DNA of 64,000 nt, taken from assembly GCF_013085345.1 (NCBI RefSeq), contig NZ_JABFAJ010000001.1, forward strand, positions 99,609-163,608. Reading direction: 5' to 3'. Source of the DNA: Isoptericola sediminis (GTDB lineage Bacteria; Actinomycetota; Actinomycetes; Actinomycetales; Cellulomonadaceae). Shown one piece after another: positions 1 to 7,970 of this stretch (positions are counted from its first letter, which is position 1; each line of letters begins with the position of its first letter). Position numbers and translations under genes: made by a program. The notes beneath the pieces were generated by a model. It was given only the letters and a program-made list of their open reading frames with translations, searched no databases and was not told the DNA's origin.

Positions 1-131
1 CGGCCGGTGCCCGCACCGAGACGACACACGCCGCGCCCCGCCCGGAGAAGCCCGCCGTGGAGCTCGTCCAGGACAAGGGCGAGGGCGGCAAGGCCCTGGC
101 CGAGTACCTCATCCGCCACGAGCTGGTCTGA
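1..131 (+). CDS. etfB: Electron transfer flavoprotein beta subunit, C-terminal end (partial)
   Basis: Only the last 42 codons are in the window, read in the frame beginning at base 3 and ending at TGA 129-131. The visible tail ends in GGKALAEYLIRHELV, the usual close of actinobacterial EtfB/FixA proteins, where the C-terminal arm wraps onto the alpha subunit. The protein pairs with EtfA as a soluble FAD/AMP heterodimer carrying electrons from acyl-CoA and other dehydrogenases. The etfA start lies 14 bases downstream, so the two genes are one operon. The identification rests on this tail and on the adjacent etfA. Confidence 0.82.
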   Translation, partial: AGARTETTHAAPRPEKPAVELVQDKGEGGKALAEYLIRHELV

Positions 132-145
132 ACGGAGTCGACGAC

Positions 146-1135
146 ATGGCTGAACCCACGCACAACCGCACCGTTCTGGTCCTGCTCGACCCGGCCGGCG
201 AGGTCCGCTCGAGCGTCCTGGAGCTGCTCACCCTCGGCCGCACCCTGGGGCGCGTCGAGGCCGTGACCCTGGAGGCGCCGAGCGTCGAGGCGCTCGCCCA
301 GCTCGGCGCGTACGGGGTCGAGACCGTCCACCAGGCCGAGCTGCCCGCCGACCTGCGGGGCGACTCCCGTCACCTGTCCGCCGTCGTCGCCGCCGTGCTG
401 GCGGCCGCCGTGCGCCTGACCGACGCCGACGTCGTGCTCGCGCCGGCGACGTTCGGCGCGAAGGAGGCGGTGGCCCTGGCCGGGCGCGAGCTCGGCGCGG
501 GCGTCATCATCGACGCCGCGGGTGTCTCCGAGGACGACCAGGGGCACATCGTCGGCACCAAGCGGGTCTTCGCCGGGTCCTGGGACACGGCGAGCCGCGT
601 CACGACCGACGTCGCCGCGCTGACCGTCCGGGCCAACGCCGTCGTCCCGCAGCCGGCGGAGACCGCCGTGGCCACCGAGGTCGAGGGGTTCGTCGTCAAC
701 GTCGCCGGAAACCTGCCGGCGGTCACCTCCCGCACCGAGACCGTGCGGGACACGGACCGTCCCACGCTTGAGGAGGCGGCGATCGTCGTCGCGGGCGGGC
801 GGGGCACCGACGGCGACTTCGGGCCCGTGCACGAGTTCGCCGACGCCGTCGGCGCGGCCGTGGGCGCGACCCGCGACGCCGTGTTCGAGGGCTGGTACGA
901 CCGGTACATCGGCCAGACGGGCGTCACCGTCGCCCCGCGCCTCTACGTCGGTGCGGGGATCTCCGGTGCCCCGCACCACCGCGGCGGCATGCAGGCCTCG
1001 CAGGTCATCGTCGCCGTGAACAACGACCCCGAGGCGCCGATCTTCGAGATCTGCGACTTCGCCGTCGTCGGGGAGCTGTCCGACGTGCTGACCCAGGCCG
1101 CCGAGGTCATCCGGGAGCACAAGGCCGCCCGGTAG
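146..1135 (+). CDS. etfA: Electron transfer flavoprotein alpha subunit
   Basis: A 329-residue protein of normal length for EtfA/FixB. The N-terminal two thirds form the ETF alpha/beta domain. The C-terminal third carries the FAD-binding signature: GRGTDGDF near residue 217, then IGQTGVTVAPRLYVGAGISG, followed by PHHRGGMQ and VAVNNDPEAPIFEICDFAVVG. It accepts electrons from flavin dehydrogenases together with EtfB and passes them to the quinone pool. The ATG at 146 follows a GGAG at 134-137 and sits 14 bases after etfB, so the pair is cotranscribed. A perfect hairpin at 1148-1211 probably ends the transcript. Confidence 0.96.
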   Translation: MAEPTHNRTVLVLLDPAGEVRSSVLELLTLGRTLGRVEAVTLEAPSVEALAQLGAYGVETVHQAELPADLRGDSRHLSAVVAAVLAAAVRLTDADVVLAPATFGAKEAVALAGRELGAGVIIDAAGVSEDDQGHIVGTKRVFAGSWDTASRVTTDVAALTVRANAVVPQPAETAVATEVEGFVVNVAGNLPAVTSRTETVRDTDRPTLEEAAIVVAGGRGTDGDFGPVHEFADAVGAAVGATRDAVFEGWYDRYIGQTGVTVAPRLYVGAGISGAPHHRGGMQASQVIVAVNNDPEAPIFEICDFAVVGELSDVLTQAAEVIREHKAAR

Positions 1136-1147
1136 CCCCGTCTCTCC

Positions 1148-1211
1148 CGCTGTGGGCATGAATTCTGCGGCCGTGGACCGATCCACGGCCGCAGAATTCA
1201 TGCCCACAGCG
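1148..1211. terminator. Perfect 30-bp inverted repeat between convergent genes
   Basis: Bases 1148-1177 are exactly complementary to 1182-1211, with a four-base CCGA loop. The element lies between the convergent ends of etfA and moaD and is therefore placed to stop transcription from both sides. No T-run follows either arm, which is usual in high-GC actinobacteria. The arms contain an A/T-richer core (GAATTC-containing) unlike the surrounding sequence, so it could also be a mobile palindromic repeat serving as a terminator. Confidence 0.7.
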
Positions 1212-1244
1212 CTGTCCGGGCGCGGAGCGCCCGGCGCCCCGGGC

Positions 1245-1487
1245 TCAGCCGCCGGCGAAGGGCGGCAGCAGGTCGACCGTCGCGCCGTCGGGCACGACGT
1301 CGTCCGGTGCCGCCCGGCGGCCGTCGACCAGCACCGAGCAGCGGGCCAGCACCGGCGTGGCCCCGGGCGTGCGGGCGCCGAGGCGCCCGACGACGTCGCC
1401 GACGGTGGCCCCGTCGGGCATCGTGAGGGACTCGCCCGAGAGTCCCAGCGCGGCCCGGGCCGCCGCGAAGTAGCGCAGCTCCAGCAC
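1245..1487 (-). CDS. moaD: Molybdopterin synthase sulfur-carrier subunit MoaD
   Basis: An 80-residue ubiquitin-like protein ending in the diagnostic Gly-Gly (PPFAGG), the tail that is adenylated and thiocarboxylated before giving sulfur to cyclic pyranopterin within molybdopterin synthase (MoaD/MoaE). The beta-grasp signature VDLLPPFAGG is clear. The start is a GTG at 1485-1487, with GGAGG about nine bases upstream inside the moaA end. Only four bases separate the moaA stop from this start, so the two are cotranscribed. The partner MoaE is found as the C-terminal domain of a fusion protein at 13749-14870. Confidence 0.93.
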   Translation of the reverse strand: MLELRYFAAARAALGLSGESLTMPDGATVGDVVGRLGARTPGATPVLARCSVLVDGRRAAPDDVVPDGATVDLLPPFAGG

Positions 1488-1491
1488 GTCC

Positions 1492-2574
1492 TCAGCCTCC
1501 GATCGCGCTCATCGTCCGCTCCGGCTGCACGAACGACGCGTCGTCCATGCCGTGACCGGCCCGCTTGCCCCACATGGCCGTGCGCCACAGGTCCGCGACG
1601 ACGTCGTCCGGTGCGCCCTCGCGCAGCGGCCGGAGCAGGTCGGTCTCGGTGTGCGCGAACAGGCAGTCGCGGATCCCGCCCTCGGCGGTGAGCCGGGTGC
1701 GGCGGCAGTCGCCGCAGAACGGCTCGGTCACCGAGGCGATGATGCCGACGCGGCCGAGCCGCTCGCCGGTGTTGTGGGACCGCACGACGAACCGTTCCGC
1801 CGGGGCTCCGTCGCGGGGCTCGGCGTCCGGCTTCAGGGTGAACCGCTCCCCGAGCAGCTCGCGCACCTCGGCCGCGGTCACCATCGCGGTGCGGTCCCAC
1901 GCGTGGTCGGCGTCCAACGGCATCTGCTCGATGAACCGCAGCTCGAAACCGCGCTCCAGGCACCAGGACAGCAGGTCGGCGGCGTGGTCCAGGTTCACTC
2001 CGCGCACCAGCACGGCGTTGATCTTGACCAGGTCGAACACGCGGGCCGCCGCCTCGATGCCGGCCAGCGTGCGCTCCAGGAACGGGCGCCGGGCCAGGCG
2101 GGCGAAGGTGTCGGGGTCGAGCGTGTCCAGGGAGACGTTGACGCGGTCCAGCCCGGCGTCGCGCAGCGCCTGCGCGCGGGAGTCGAGGCCGACGGCGTTC
2201 GTGGTCAGGCTGATCTCCGGGCGCGGGTCGAGCGCCGCGACGTCGGCCACGATTTCGGTGAGGTCCCGGCGCAGCAGCGGCTCACCGCCGGTGAACCGCA
2301 CCTGCCGGACCCCGAGGTCGCGCACGGCGATGCCCATCAGCCGGGCGATCTCCGCGCGCGTCATCACCTTGTCCCGTGCGAGGGCCGGCAGCCCGTCGGC
2401 GGGCATGCAGTAGGTGCAGCGCAGGTTGCAGCGGTCCGTCAACGACACCCGCAGGTCGGTGGCCACGCGGCCGAAGGTGTCCACCAGGCCCCGGACGTCC
2501 GGTCGGTCGGCGGGCAGCGCGGCGTCCTGCCACGAGGTCGGCGGGCGGGGGATGCCCAGGTCGACGGGCGTCAT
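1492..2574 (-). CDS. moaA: GTP 3',8-cyclase, radical SAM
   Basis: A 360-residue radical SAM enzyme that makes 3',8-cyclo-GTP, the first step of molybdenum cofactor synthesis. The [4Fe-4S] motif CNLRCTYC gives C49, C53 and C56. The RFTGGEPLLRR strand follows, and the second cluster is at FCGDCRRTRL plus RDCLF near the C-terminus. The protein ends in the conserved Gly-Gly. The reading frame is open to 2652, but the ATG at 2572-2574 is preferred because GAGGAGG lies just upstream and the longer version would run up to the upstream kinase gene. It follows the kinase by 75 bases and overlaps nothing. moaD is directly downstream. Confidence 0.95.
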   Translation of the reverse strand: MTPVDLGIPRPPTSWQDAALPADRPDVRGLVDTFGRVATDLRVSLTDRCNLRCTYCMPADGLPALARDKVMTRAEIARLMGIAVRDLGVRQVRFTGGEPLLRRDLTEIVADVAALDPRPEISLTTNAVGLDSRAQALRDAGLDRVNVSLDTLDPDTFARLARRPFLERTLAGIEAAARVFDLVKINAVLVRGVNLDHAADLLSWCLERGFELRFIEQMPLDADHAWDRTAMVTAAEVRELLGERFTLKPDAEPRDGAPAERFVVRSHNTGERLGRVGIIASVTEPFCGDCRRTRLTAEGGIRDCLFAHTETDLLRPLREGAPDDVVADLWRTAMWGKRAGHGMDDASFVQPERTMSAIGG

Positions 2575-2648
2575 GGGCTCCTCCTCGATGCTGCTCCCCG
2601 CGGGCGCAGGGATCCTGTGACCATCCTCCCAGGTGTCCGCCGCGCCGA

Positions 2649-3959
2649 TCACACCCGTCCGGTCGGCAGGGTGACCGTGGCACGCAACCCGCCCAGGGGG
2701 CCGTCGTCCAGCGTGACCTCGCCGCCGTGCTCGCGAGCGATCTCCCGGGCGATGGCCAGTCCCAGGCCCGCCCCGCCCGCGTCGCGCCCCCGCCCGGACC
2801 CGAGCCGGGTGAACCGGTCGAAGACGCGTTCGCGGTCCGCCGCCGGGACGCCGGGACCGTCGTCGTCGACCGTCACGACCCCGTCGCTCACCTCGACCCG
2901 GACCCGCCCGTCGGCGAACCGCCGGGCGTTGTCCACCAGGTTGCGCACCACCCGCACGACCGCCGAGGGGTCGACCACCGCCCGGCCCTCGCCGCGCAGG
3001 TCGACGTCCCCGGCGGCCTCACGGACGACCTCGCGCAGGTCGACGTCCTGCACCTCCAGCGGGGACGCGCCGACCCGGGCGAGGACGAGCAGGTCGTCCG
3101 CCAGGTTCTGCAGACGGACCACCTCGTGCTGGAGGTCGGCCATCAGCTCGGTGCGCTCGTACGCCTCGGGGTGCTCTCCGGCCACCTCGATGCTGGTGCG
3201 CAGCGCGGCGATCGGGGACCGCAGCTCGTGGGCGGCGTCGGCCACGAAGTCGATCTGCCGCTGCGCCGACGTCTCCAGCCGGTCGAGCATCGCGTTGAGG
3301 GTCCGGGCCAGCGCGGCGAGCTCCTGGGCCTCCGGCACCGGCAGCGTGCCCGGACCACCGACACCGCTGACGCGGTCCGCGGCGGCGCGCAGCTCCTCCA
3401 CCGGTCGCAGCGCCCGCCCGAGCAGCACCCACGTGACCAGGCCCAGCGCCAGGGTCAGCAGCGGGACGACGAGGCCCAGCGAGAGGCGCAGCGCCCCGAG
3501 GACGCCCTCGACGGTGGCCAGCGGGAGCGTGGCGACGACCCGTTCTCCCGTGGGCAGCGTGTCCACCAGCACGCGCACCGGACCCGACCCGTAGGCAGAG
3601 TCCTGGCGGGTCTGCGCCCCGTCGGGCGTCGTGTCCAGGACGGCGGGGGCCAGCAGGGGGAGCGTCCGGCTCGCGTTCGGCGACGACGCGACGACGCGGC
3701 CGGACGCGTCGACGAGCTGCACGATCTCGCCGGGCTCGTCGGCGGCCAGCACCCGGGGCAGCCGGTCCTCGGCGACGAGCTCGGCGACCTGGTCGGCCGT
3801 GCCGGCGAGCACGGCGTCGGTCGCGGCGATGCGGCTCTGGGACACCACGGTCGTCAGCGCCAGCGCGCCGAGGACCAGGGCGGCGCCCGTCAGCCCGGCG
3901 GCGACCAGCGTGAGCCGCAGACGCAGCGACGAGCCCGGGGCCCCGGCCCGGCGACTCAC
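2649..3959 (-). CDS. Two-component sensor histidine kinase
   Basis: A 436-residue membrane kinase. A transmembrane helix at about 14-36, an extracytoplasmic region to about 155, and a second helix at about 158-180 lead into a HAMP domain (GRALRPVEELRAAADRVSG). The HisKA box FVADAAHELRSP places the phosphorylated His at residue 244. The catalytic domain shows the N box NLVDNARRF, DDDGPGVP and GLGLAIAREIAREHGG. The GTG start at 3957-3959 overlaps the response-regulator stop by four bases, so the two are translationally coupled. The signal sensed is not evident. The divergent neighbour at 4703 (LolA-like protein plus ABC exporter) is a plausible target, suggesting an envelope-stress or peptide sensor. 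Confidence 0.93.
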   Translation of the reverse strand: MSRRAGAPGSSLRLRLTLVAAGLTGAALVLGALALTTVVSQSRIAATDAVLAGTADQVAELVAEDRLPRVLAADEPGEIVQLVDASGRVVASSPNASRTLPLLAPAVLDTTPDGAQTRQDSAYGSGPVRVLVDTLPTGERVVATLPLATVEGVLGALRLSLGLVVPLLTLALGLVTWVLLGRALRPVEELRAAADRVSGVGGPGTLPVPEAQELAALARTLNAMLDRLETSAQRQIDFVADAAHELRSPIAALRTSIEVAGEHPEAYERTELMADLQHEVVRLQNLADDLLVLARVGASPLEVQDVDLREVVREAAGDVDLRGEGRAVVDPSAVVRVVRNLVDNARRFADGRVRVEVSDGVVTVDDDGPGVPAADRERVFDRFTRLGSGRGRDAGGAGLGLAIAREIAREHGGEVTLDDGPLGGLRATVTLPTGRV

Positions 3960-4615
3960 TGTCCCACGACCCGGTACCCGGCGCCGCGCACGGTCTCGAC
4001 CGCCGCCCGGCCGAGCTTGCGGCGCAGGTAGCCGACGTAGACCTCGACGACGTTGAGGTCGTCACCCGCGGCGTCCCACACATGGTCGCGCAGCTCGACC
4101 TTCGTCAGCACCTCGCCGGGCCGGCGCATGAGGTGCTCGAGCAGCGCCGTCTCCCGCGTCGTGAGCTCGACGGGCACGCCGCCCTGCCGCACCTCGCGGG
4201 TGGCCGGGTCGAGGGTCAGGTTCCCGACCTGCAGCACCGCCGGGCGTGGCGGTGCCCCGCGGCGCAGCAGCGCGCGCAGCCGGGCGAGCAGCACGCTGAA
4301 CGCGAAGGGCTTCGCCAGGTAGTCGTCGGCGCCGACGTCCAGGCCGCGGGTCACGTCGTCGTCGGAGTCCTTCGCGCTGAGCACGAGCACGGGCGTCCAG
4401 ATCTCCGCGCGCCGCATCTCCCGCAGGATCTCCAGGCCGGACCGTCCGGGGAGCATGAGGTCCAGGACGACCGCGTCGTGGTCGTCCTCGAGGGCGAGCT
4501 GCAGCCCGGTGTCGCCGTCGGCCGCCACGTCGACCGCGAAGCCCTCCGCCTGCAGGCCACGACGCAGGGCCCGCGCGAGCACCGCCTCGTCCTCCACCAC
4601 CAGGATGCGCACCAC
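3956..4615 (-). CDS. OmpR-family response regulator
   Basis: A 219-residue receiver plus winged-helix protein of standard OmpR/PhoB length. The acidic pocket is VVEDE at 6-10, the phosphoacceptor is D52 in VVLDLMLPGRSG, and the conserved Lys is in VLSAKDSDDD. The C-terminal winged helix shows ELTTRETALLEHLMRRPGEV and VVEVYVGYLRRKLG, the DNA-recognition part. It starts with GTG and overlaps the kinase gene by four bases. Its start faces that of the LolA-like gene across 87 bases, so it may control both its own operon and the exporter operon at 4703-7732. That link is inferred from position only. Confidence 0.94.
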   Translation of the reverse strand: MVRILVVEDEAVLARALRRGLQAEGFAVDVAADGDTGLQLALEDDHDAVVLDLMLPGRSGLEILREMRRAEIWTPVLVLSAKDSDDDVTRGLDVGADDYLAKPFAFSVLLARLRALLRRGAPPRPAVLQVGNLTLDPATREVRQGGVPVELTTRETALLEHLMRRPGEVLTKVELRDHVWDAAGDDLNVVEVYVGYLRRKLGRAAVETVRGAGYRVVGQ

Positions 4616-4702
4616 CGCAGCATGGCACCGACGGGAACCGTCCGCGTGCCCAGCGACGTCGTTCTCAGCCTGGTCTCAGGCACCCTCGGCCACAGTGGTC
4701 CC

Positions 4703-5923
4703 ATGGACACCACGCGCAGCCTCTCGCCCCGGGTGCGGTGGGCGGTCCCGGCGGTCGCCGCCGGCGCCGTCGCCGCCGCCTTCCTCGTCCCCGCCGCGGT
4801 CGGTGCCGTGGCGAGCGACGACCTGCCCGCGGTCACCGCCGACGAGCTGGTGGACCGTGTCGCGAACGCCGAGAAGGTCCCGGTCTCCGGGACCGTGGTG
4901 TACACGGCGCGCCTCGGCCTGCCGGACGTCACGGTCTCCGAGCTGCAGGGTGCCGGCCCGCTCGACCTGCTCGGCGGCAGCACCACGATGCGGGTCTGGT
5001 CCGACGGCGAGGACGCCTCGCGGGCCGCGCTGCTCGGCGACGTCTCGGAGTACTCGGTGGTCCGCTCCGGGCCGGAGGCGTGGACGTACTCCAGCGCCGA
5101 CGACGAGGCGGTCCACTACGTCGTCGACCCCGCGGACCTCGAGCGGTACGAGGCGCTCGCGGACGAGGCGGCCGAGCCGAGCGTGGAGGGCGACGTCCCG
5201 ACGCCGTCCGAGGCGGCCGACCTGGCCCTGGCCCAGGCACGGATCTACACCGACATCACCACCACCGACCCCGTCGAGGTCGCCGGGCGCTCCGCCTACC
5301 AGGTGGAGCTGCGCCCGCAGACCGACGGCACCCTGGTCGACCGGATCCGTGTCGCCGTCGACGCCGAGACCTCCGTGGTGCTGCGCACCCAGGTCTGGAG
5401 CGTCCAGGACACCGAGGACCCGGCGCTCGAGGTCGGCTTCACCGACGTGTCGTTCGACGCCCCCGACCCCAGTGTCTTCGACTTCTCGCCGCCGGCCGGT
5501 GCGGAGGTGCGCGAGGTCGAGGTCCCGCTGCCCGAGCCGGGCACGATGGAGAAGCCCGGCAGCGAGGCACTCGGCGAGGACGCCGGGTTCGCGGTCTCGG
5601 GCACCGGCTGGGAGACCGTGGTCGAGGTCTCCGACGTGGACGTCGAGGAGATCCTCGGCGCGACGGCCGAGGGCCGGCTGCCCGAGGGGAGCACCGGTTC
5701 CAGCGGTGCCGACGACCTGCTCGAGGAGTTCACGGACGCCGAGGAGGGCGAGCTGCCGGGCATCCCCGAGCTCGACACGCAGGCGCTGTACGACCAGCTC
5801 ACCACGCCCGTCGACGGCGGGCGGCTGCTGACCTCGGCGCTGCTGTCCGTGCTGGTGACCGACGACGGCCGGGTCCTGGCCGGGGCGGTGCCGCCGGCGA
5901 CGCTCGAGGAGCTCGCCGGATGA
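4703..5923 (+). CDS. Secreted LolA-like / outer-membrane-lipoprotein-sorting-type protein
   Basis: A 406-residue protein with an N-terminal membrane segment at about 16-38 and no lipobox Cys, so it is probably membrane-anchored or exported. The body resembles the LolA/DUF2092-type beta fold found in actinobacterial lipoprotein-sorting-like proteins: DELVDRVANAEKVPVSGTVV, then a substrate-shell region with DGTLVDRIRVAVDAETSVVL. Gram-positive bacteria have no Lol outer-membrane route, so the role is probably binding of a lipid or hydrophobic ligand at the outer face. The stop overlaps the start of the ABC ATPase gene by four bases, making a three-gene operon. The ATG at 4703 was chosen because it precedes the signal segment; upstream codons run over the regulator gene. 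Confidence 0.78.
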   Translation: MDTTRSLSPRVRWAVPAVAAGAVAAAFLVPAAVGAVASDDLPAVTADELVDRVANAEKVPVSGTVVYTARLGLPDVTVSELQGAGPLDLLGGSTTMRVWSDGEDASRAALLGDVSEYSVVRSGPEAWTYSSADDEAVHYVVDPADLERYEALADEAAEPSVEGDVPTPSEAADLALAQARIYTDITTTDPVEVAGRSAYQVELRPQTDGTLVDRIRVAVDAETSVVLRTQVWSVQDTEDPALEVGFTDVSFDAPDPSVFDFSPPAGAEVREVEVPLPEPGTMEKPGSEALGEDAGFAVSGTGWETVVEVSDVDVEEILGATAEGRLPEGSTGSSGADDLLEEFTDAEEGELPGIPELDTQALYDQLTTPVDGGRLLTSALLSVLVTDDGRVLAGAVPPATLEELAG

Positions 5924-6879
5924 CGGCAGGCGGGCCCGCCGCGGAACCCGCGGTGCGCACCCGTGGCCTGACGAAACGCTTCCGCTCGGGGCAGGTCGCC
6001 GTCGACCACATCGACCTGGTCGTCCCGCGGGGTGCCGTCTACGGGTTCCTCGGCCCCAACGGGTCGGGCAAGACGACGACGATCCGCATGCTCCTCGGGC
6101 TCGTGTCGCCCACGGCCGGGTCGGTGGAGCTGCTGGGTTCGTCGATGCCCGGCGGGGGCCCGGTGGTGCTGCCGCGCGTCGGCGCCCTGGTCGAGGGTCC
6201 GGCGTTCCACCCGTACCTGTCGGCCCGGGCGAACCTCGAGCGGCTGGACGCCGTGGACGCCACGGCGTCGCCGCAGTCCCGCCCGGGCCGGATCGACGCC
6301 GCGCTCGAGCGGGTCGGGCTGACGGCGGCCGCGGCCAAGAAGTACCGCCAGTACTCGCTGGGGATGAAGCAGCGGCTCGGGCTCGCGGCGGCGCTGCTGC
6401 GGCCGCGGGACCTGCTGCTGCTCGACGAGCCCACGAACGGCCTGGACCCGCAGGGCACGCGTGAGGTGCGGGCGCTGGTGCGCGAGCTCGCCGACGGCGG
6501 GGCCACCGTGCTCGTCTCCTCCCACCTGCTCAGCGAGATCGAGCAGGTGTGCTCCCACGTCGGGATCATGAGCCGCGGCGAGCTGCTCGCGCAGGGGACG
6601 CGCGCCGAGATCGCCGAGACGGGGACCACCGAGGTCCGGGTGATGACCCGCCCGGACCAGCGTGCTCACGTGGCCCGCGTCCTGACCGGGCTCGGGCTGG
6701 AGGACGTGCGCGTCGACGGCGAGGTGGTCGCCGCACCGCTGGGCGGCACCGCCGTGGAGAAGGTCGCCCAGGCGGTGGTCGGCGACGGCGTCGACCTGCT
6801 CGGCCTGGAGGTCCGCCGGCCCACCCTGGAGGACGTGTTCGTCCGGCTGACGGGGGAGGGCTTCGATGTCGATCGTTGA
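5920..6879 (+). CDS. ABC transporter ATP-binding protein (ABC-2 / BcrA type)
   Basis: A 319-residue ATPase. Walker A GPNGSGKTTT is near residue 45, the signature YSLGMKQRLGLAAALL near 146, and Walker B LLLLDEPTNGLD near 165. The switch region LVSSHLLSEIEQVCSH follows, and the C-terminal extension is typical of BcrA/NatA-like exporters. It powers the permease encoded immediately downstream, whose start lies 14 bases inside this gene. The ATG at 5920-5922 overlaps the LolA-like stop (ATGA). With its divergent two-component system it resembles modules that export toxic peptides or lipids, but the substrate is unknown. Confidence 0.93.
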   Translation: MTAGGPAAEPAVRTRGLTKRFRSGQVAVDHIDLVVPRGAVYGFLGPNGSGKTTTIRMLLGLVSPTAGSVELLGSSMPGGGPVVLPRVGALVEGPAFHPYLSARANLERLDAVDATASPQSRPGRIDAALERVGLTAAAAKKYRQYSLGMKQRLGLAAALLRPRDLLLLDEPTNGLDPQGTREVRALVRELADGGATVLVSSHLLSEIEQVCSHVGIMSRGELLAQGTRAEIAETGTTEVRVMTRPDQRAHVARVLTGLGLEDVRVDGEVVAAPLGGTAVEKVAQAVVGDGVDLLGLEVRRPTLEDVFVRLTGEGFDVDR

Positions 6880-7732
6880 CACGCCCGTCCCCGTGGCCCC
6901 GGCGGCACCGGCCCGCGCGACCGCCCGCCTGCTGCGCAGCGAGCTGCGCCTCGTGTTCGGCCGGGTGCGCAACCTCGTGCTCCTGGCCGGCCTCGCGGCC
7001 GTCCCGCTGCTCATCGGGACCGTCCTGTTCGTCACGCAGAGCACGCCGGTGGCCGGCCAGGGGCCGCCGTTCCTGGACCGCGTCACCGGCAACGGCGTGT
7101 TCCTCGTGTTCGCGGCCCTGGTGAGCTGCCTGCCGTTCCTGCTGCCGCTGTGCGTGGCGATCGTTTCCGGCGACGCGATCGCGGGGGAGGCGTCGACCGG
7201 CACCCTGCGCTACCTGCTGGTGGTGCCCGTCCCACGCACCCGGCTGCTGCTGGCGAAGGCGGTCGCCGCCCTGGCGTTCGCGGGAGCGGCGGTCGTGGCG
7301 ATCGCCGTCGTGGGCCTGGCGGCGGGTGCGGCCTACTTCGGGGTGGGCGACGTCGTGCTGCTCTCGGGGGACACGATCCCGCTCGCCGCCGGGATGCTGC
7401 GCACCCTGGGTGTCGTCGGCTACGTCATCGCGTCGCTGACCGGTCTGGTCGCCGTCGGCCTGTTCCTGTCGACGCTCACCGAGGTCCCGGTAGCCGCGAT
7501 GGCCTCGACGGTGGTCGTGGCGATCGTCAGCGGGGTGCTCGACGCGCTGCCGCAGCTCTCCGCGATCCACCCGGGGCTGCTCACGCACCACTGGCTCGAC
7601 TTCGGGGAGTTCCTCCGCCTGGAGGTGGACGCCTCGACGCTGCTGGCGGGCCTGGCCGTTCAGGGGGCGTGGGTCGCGATCTTCGGGGCCCTGGCCTGGA
7701 GCCGGTTCACGACGGCGGACGTGTCGTCCTGA
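6866..7732 (+). CDS. ABC-2 type permease
   Basis: A 288-residue integral membrane protein. Hydrophobic segments begin at about residue 32 (VLLAGLAAVPLLIGTVLF), 74 and 121, with two or three more to the end. A short cytoplasmic N-terminus precedes them. The motif ISGDAIAGEASTGTLRYLLV-like stretch (GDAIAGEASTGTLRYLL) near residue 100 is the classic ABC-2 coupling region after the second helix. It pairs with the ATPase immediately upstream, overlapping by 14 bases, with GGGAGG ahead of the ATG. It is likely an exporter or a resistance/stress pump. The operon seems to end here. Confidence 0.9.
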   Translation: MSIVDTPVPVAPAAPARATARLLRSELRLVFGRVRNLVLLAGLAAVPLLIGTVLFVTQSTPVAGQGPPFLDRVTGNGVFLVFAALVSCLPFLLPLCVAIVSGDAIAGEASTGTLRYLLVVPVPRTRLLLAKAVAALAFAGAAVVAIAVVGLAAGAAYFGVGDVVLLSGDTIPLAAGMLRTLGVVGYVIASLTGLVAVGLFLSTLTEVPVAAMASTVVVAIVSGVLDALPQLSAIHPGLLTHHWLDFGEFLRLEVDASTLLAGLAVQGAWVAIFGALAWSRFTTADVSS

Positions 7733-7759
7733 CACCTCGTCCGGCCGCGGACCGCGAAG

Positions 7760-7765
7760 TATGAT
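7760..7765 (+). promoter_or_regulatory. -10 box TATGAT of toxin-antitoxin operon
   Basis: TATGAT matches the sigma-70-type -10 consensus closely and is followed seven bases later by an in-frame ATG at 7773. That spacing would put the transcript's first base on the ATG, so the message is likely leaderless. No convincing -35 was found. Confidence 0.5.
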
Positions 7766-7772
7766 TTCCGGT

Positions 7773-7970
7773 ATGACCGCCGGAGAGATGACCACGATCA
7801 AGGTCCCCGTCGCCGTGCGTGACAAGCTGCGGGAGCGTGCCGCGCGGCAGCACGTCACGCAGGCCGAGGCGCTCGAACGCCTTCTCGACGAGGCGCCGCA
7901 CGAGGACATCAACCGCTGGGTCGCCGAGGAGTCCGCCCGCTGGAAGCCGCTGCTGGACCGCCTCGCGTGA
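7773..7970 (+). CDS. Ribbon-helix-helix type antitoxin
   Basis: A 65-residue protein with the pattern of a ribbon-helix-helix DNA binder: the strand TTIKVPVAVRDKLRERAARQ is followed by helix HVTQAEALERLLDEAP. The C-terminal tail (EDINRWVAEESARWKPLLDRLA) would wrap the toxin. It is followed with a four-base GTGA overlap by a Fic/Doc toxin gene, the standard order of a type II toxin-antitoxin pair. The start could be the ATG at 7761, 7773 or 7788. The 7773 choice follows from the TATGAT box at 7760 and an absent ribosome binding site. The antitoxin probably represses its own promoter. Confidence 0.78.
   Translation: MTAGEMTTIKVPVAVRDKLRERAARQHVTQAEALERLLDEAPHEDINRWVAEESARWKPLLDRLA

Noticed and set aside
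2575..2652. Longer N-terminus for MoaA from 2652
   Set aside because: The ribosome binding site GAGGAGG is just before the ATG at 2574, and the extension has no family match.
1552..4031. Long plus-strand ORFs across moaA and the kinase gene
   Set aside because: Antisense shadows with no start signal and repetitive Arg/Gly/Pro content.
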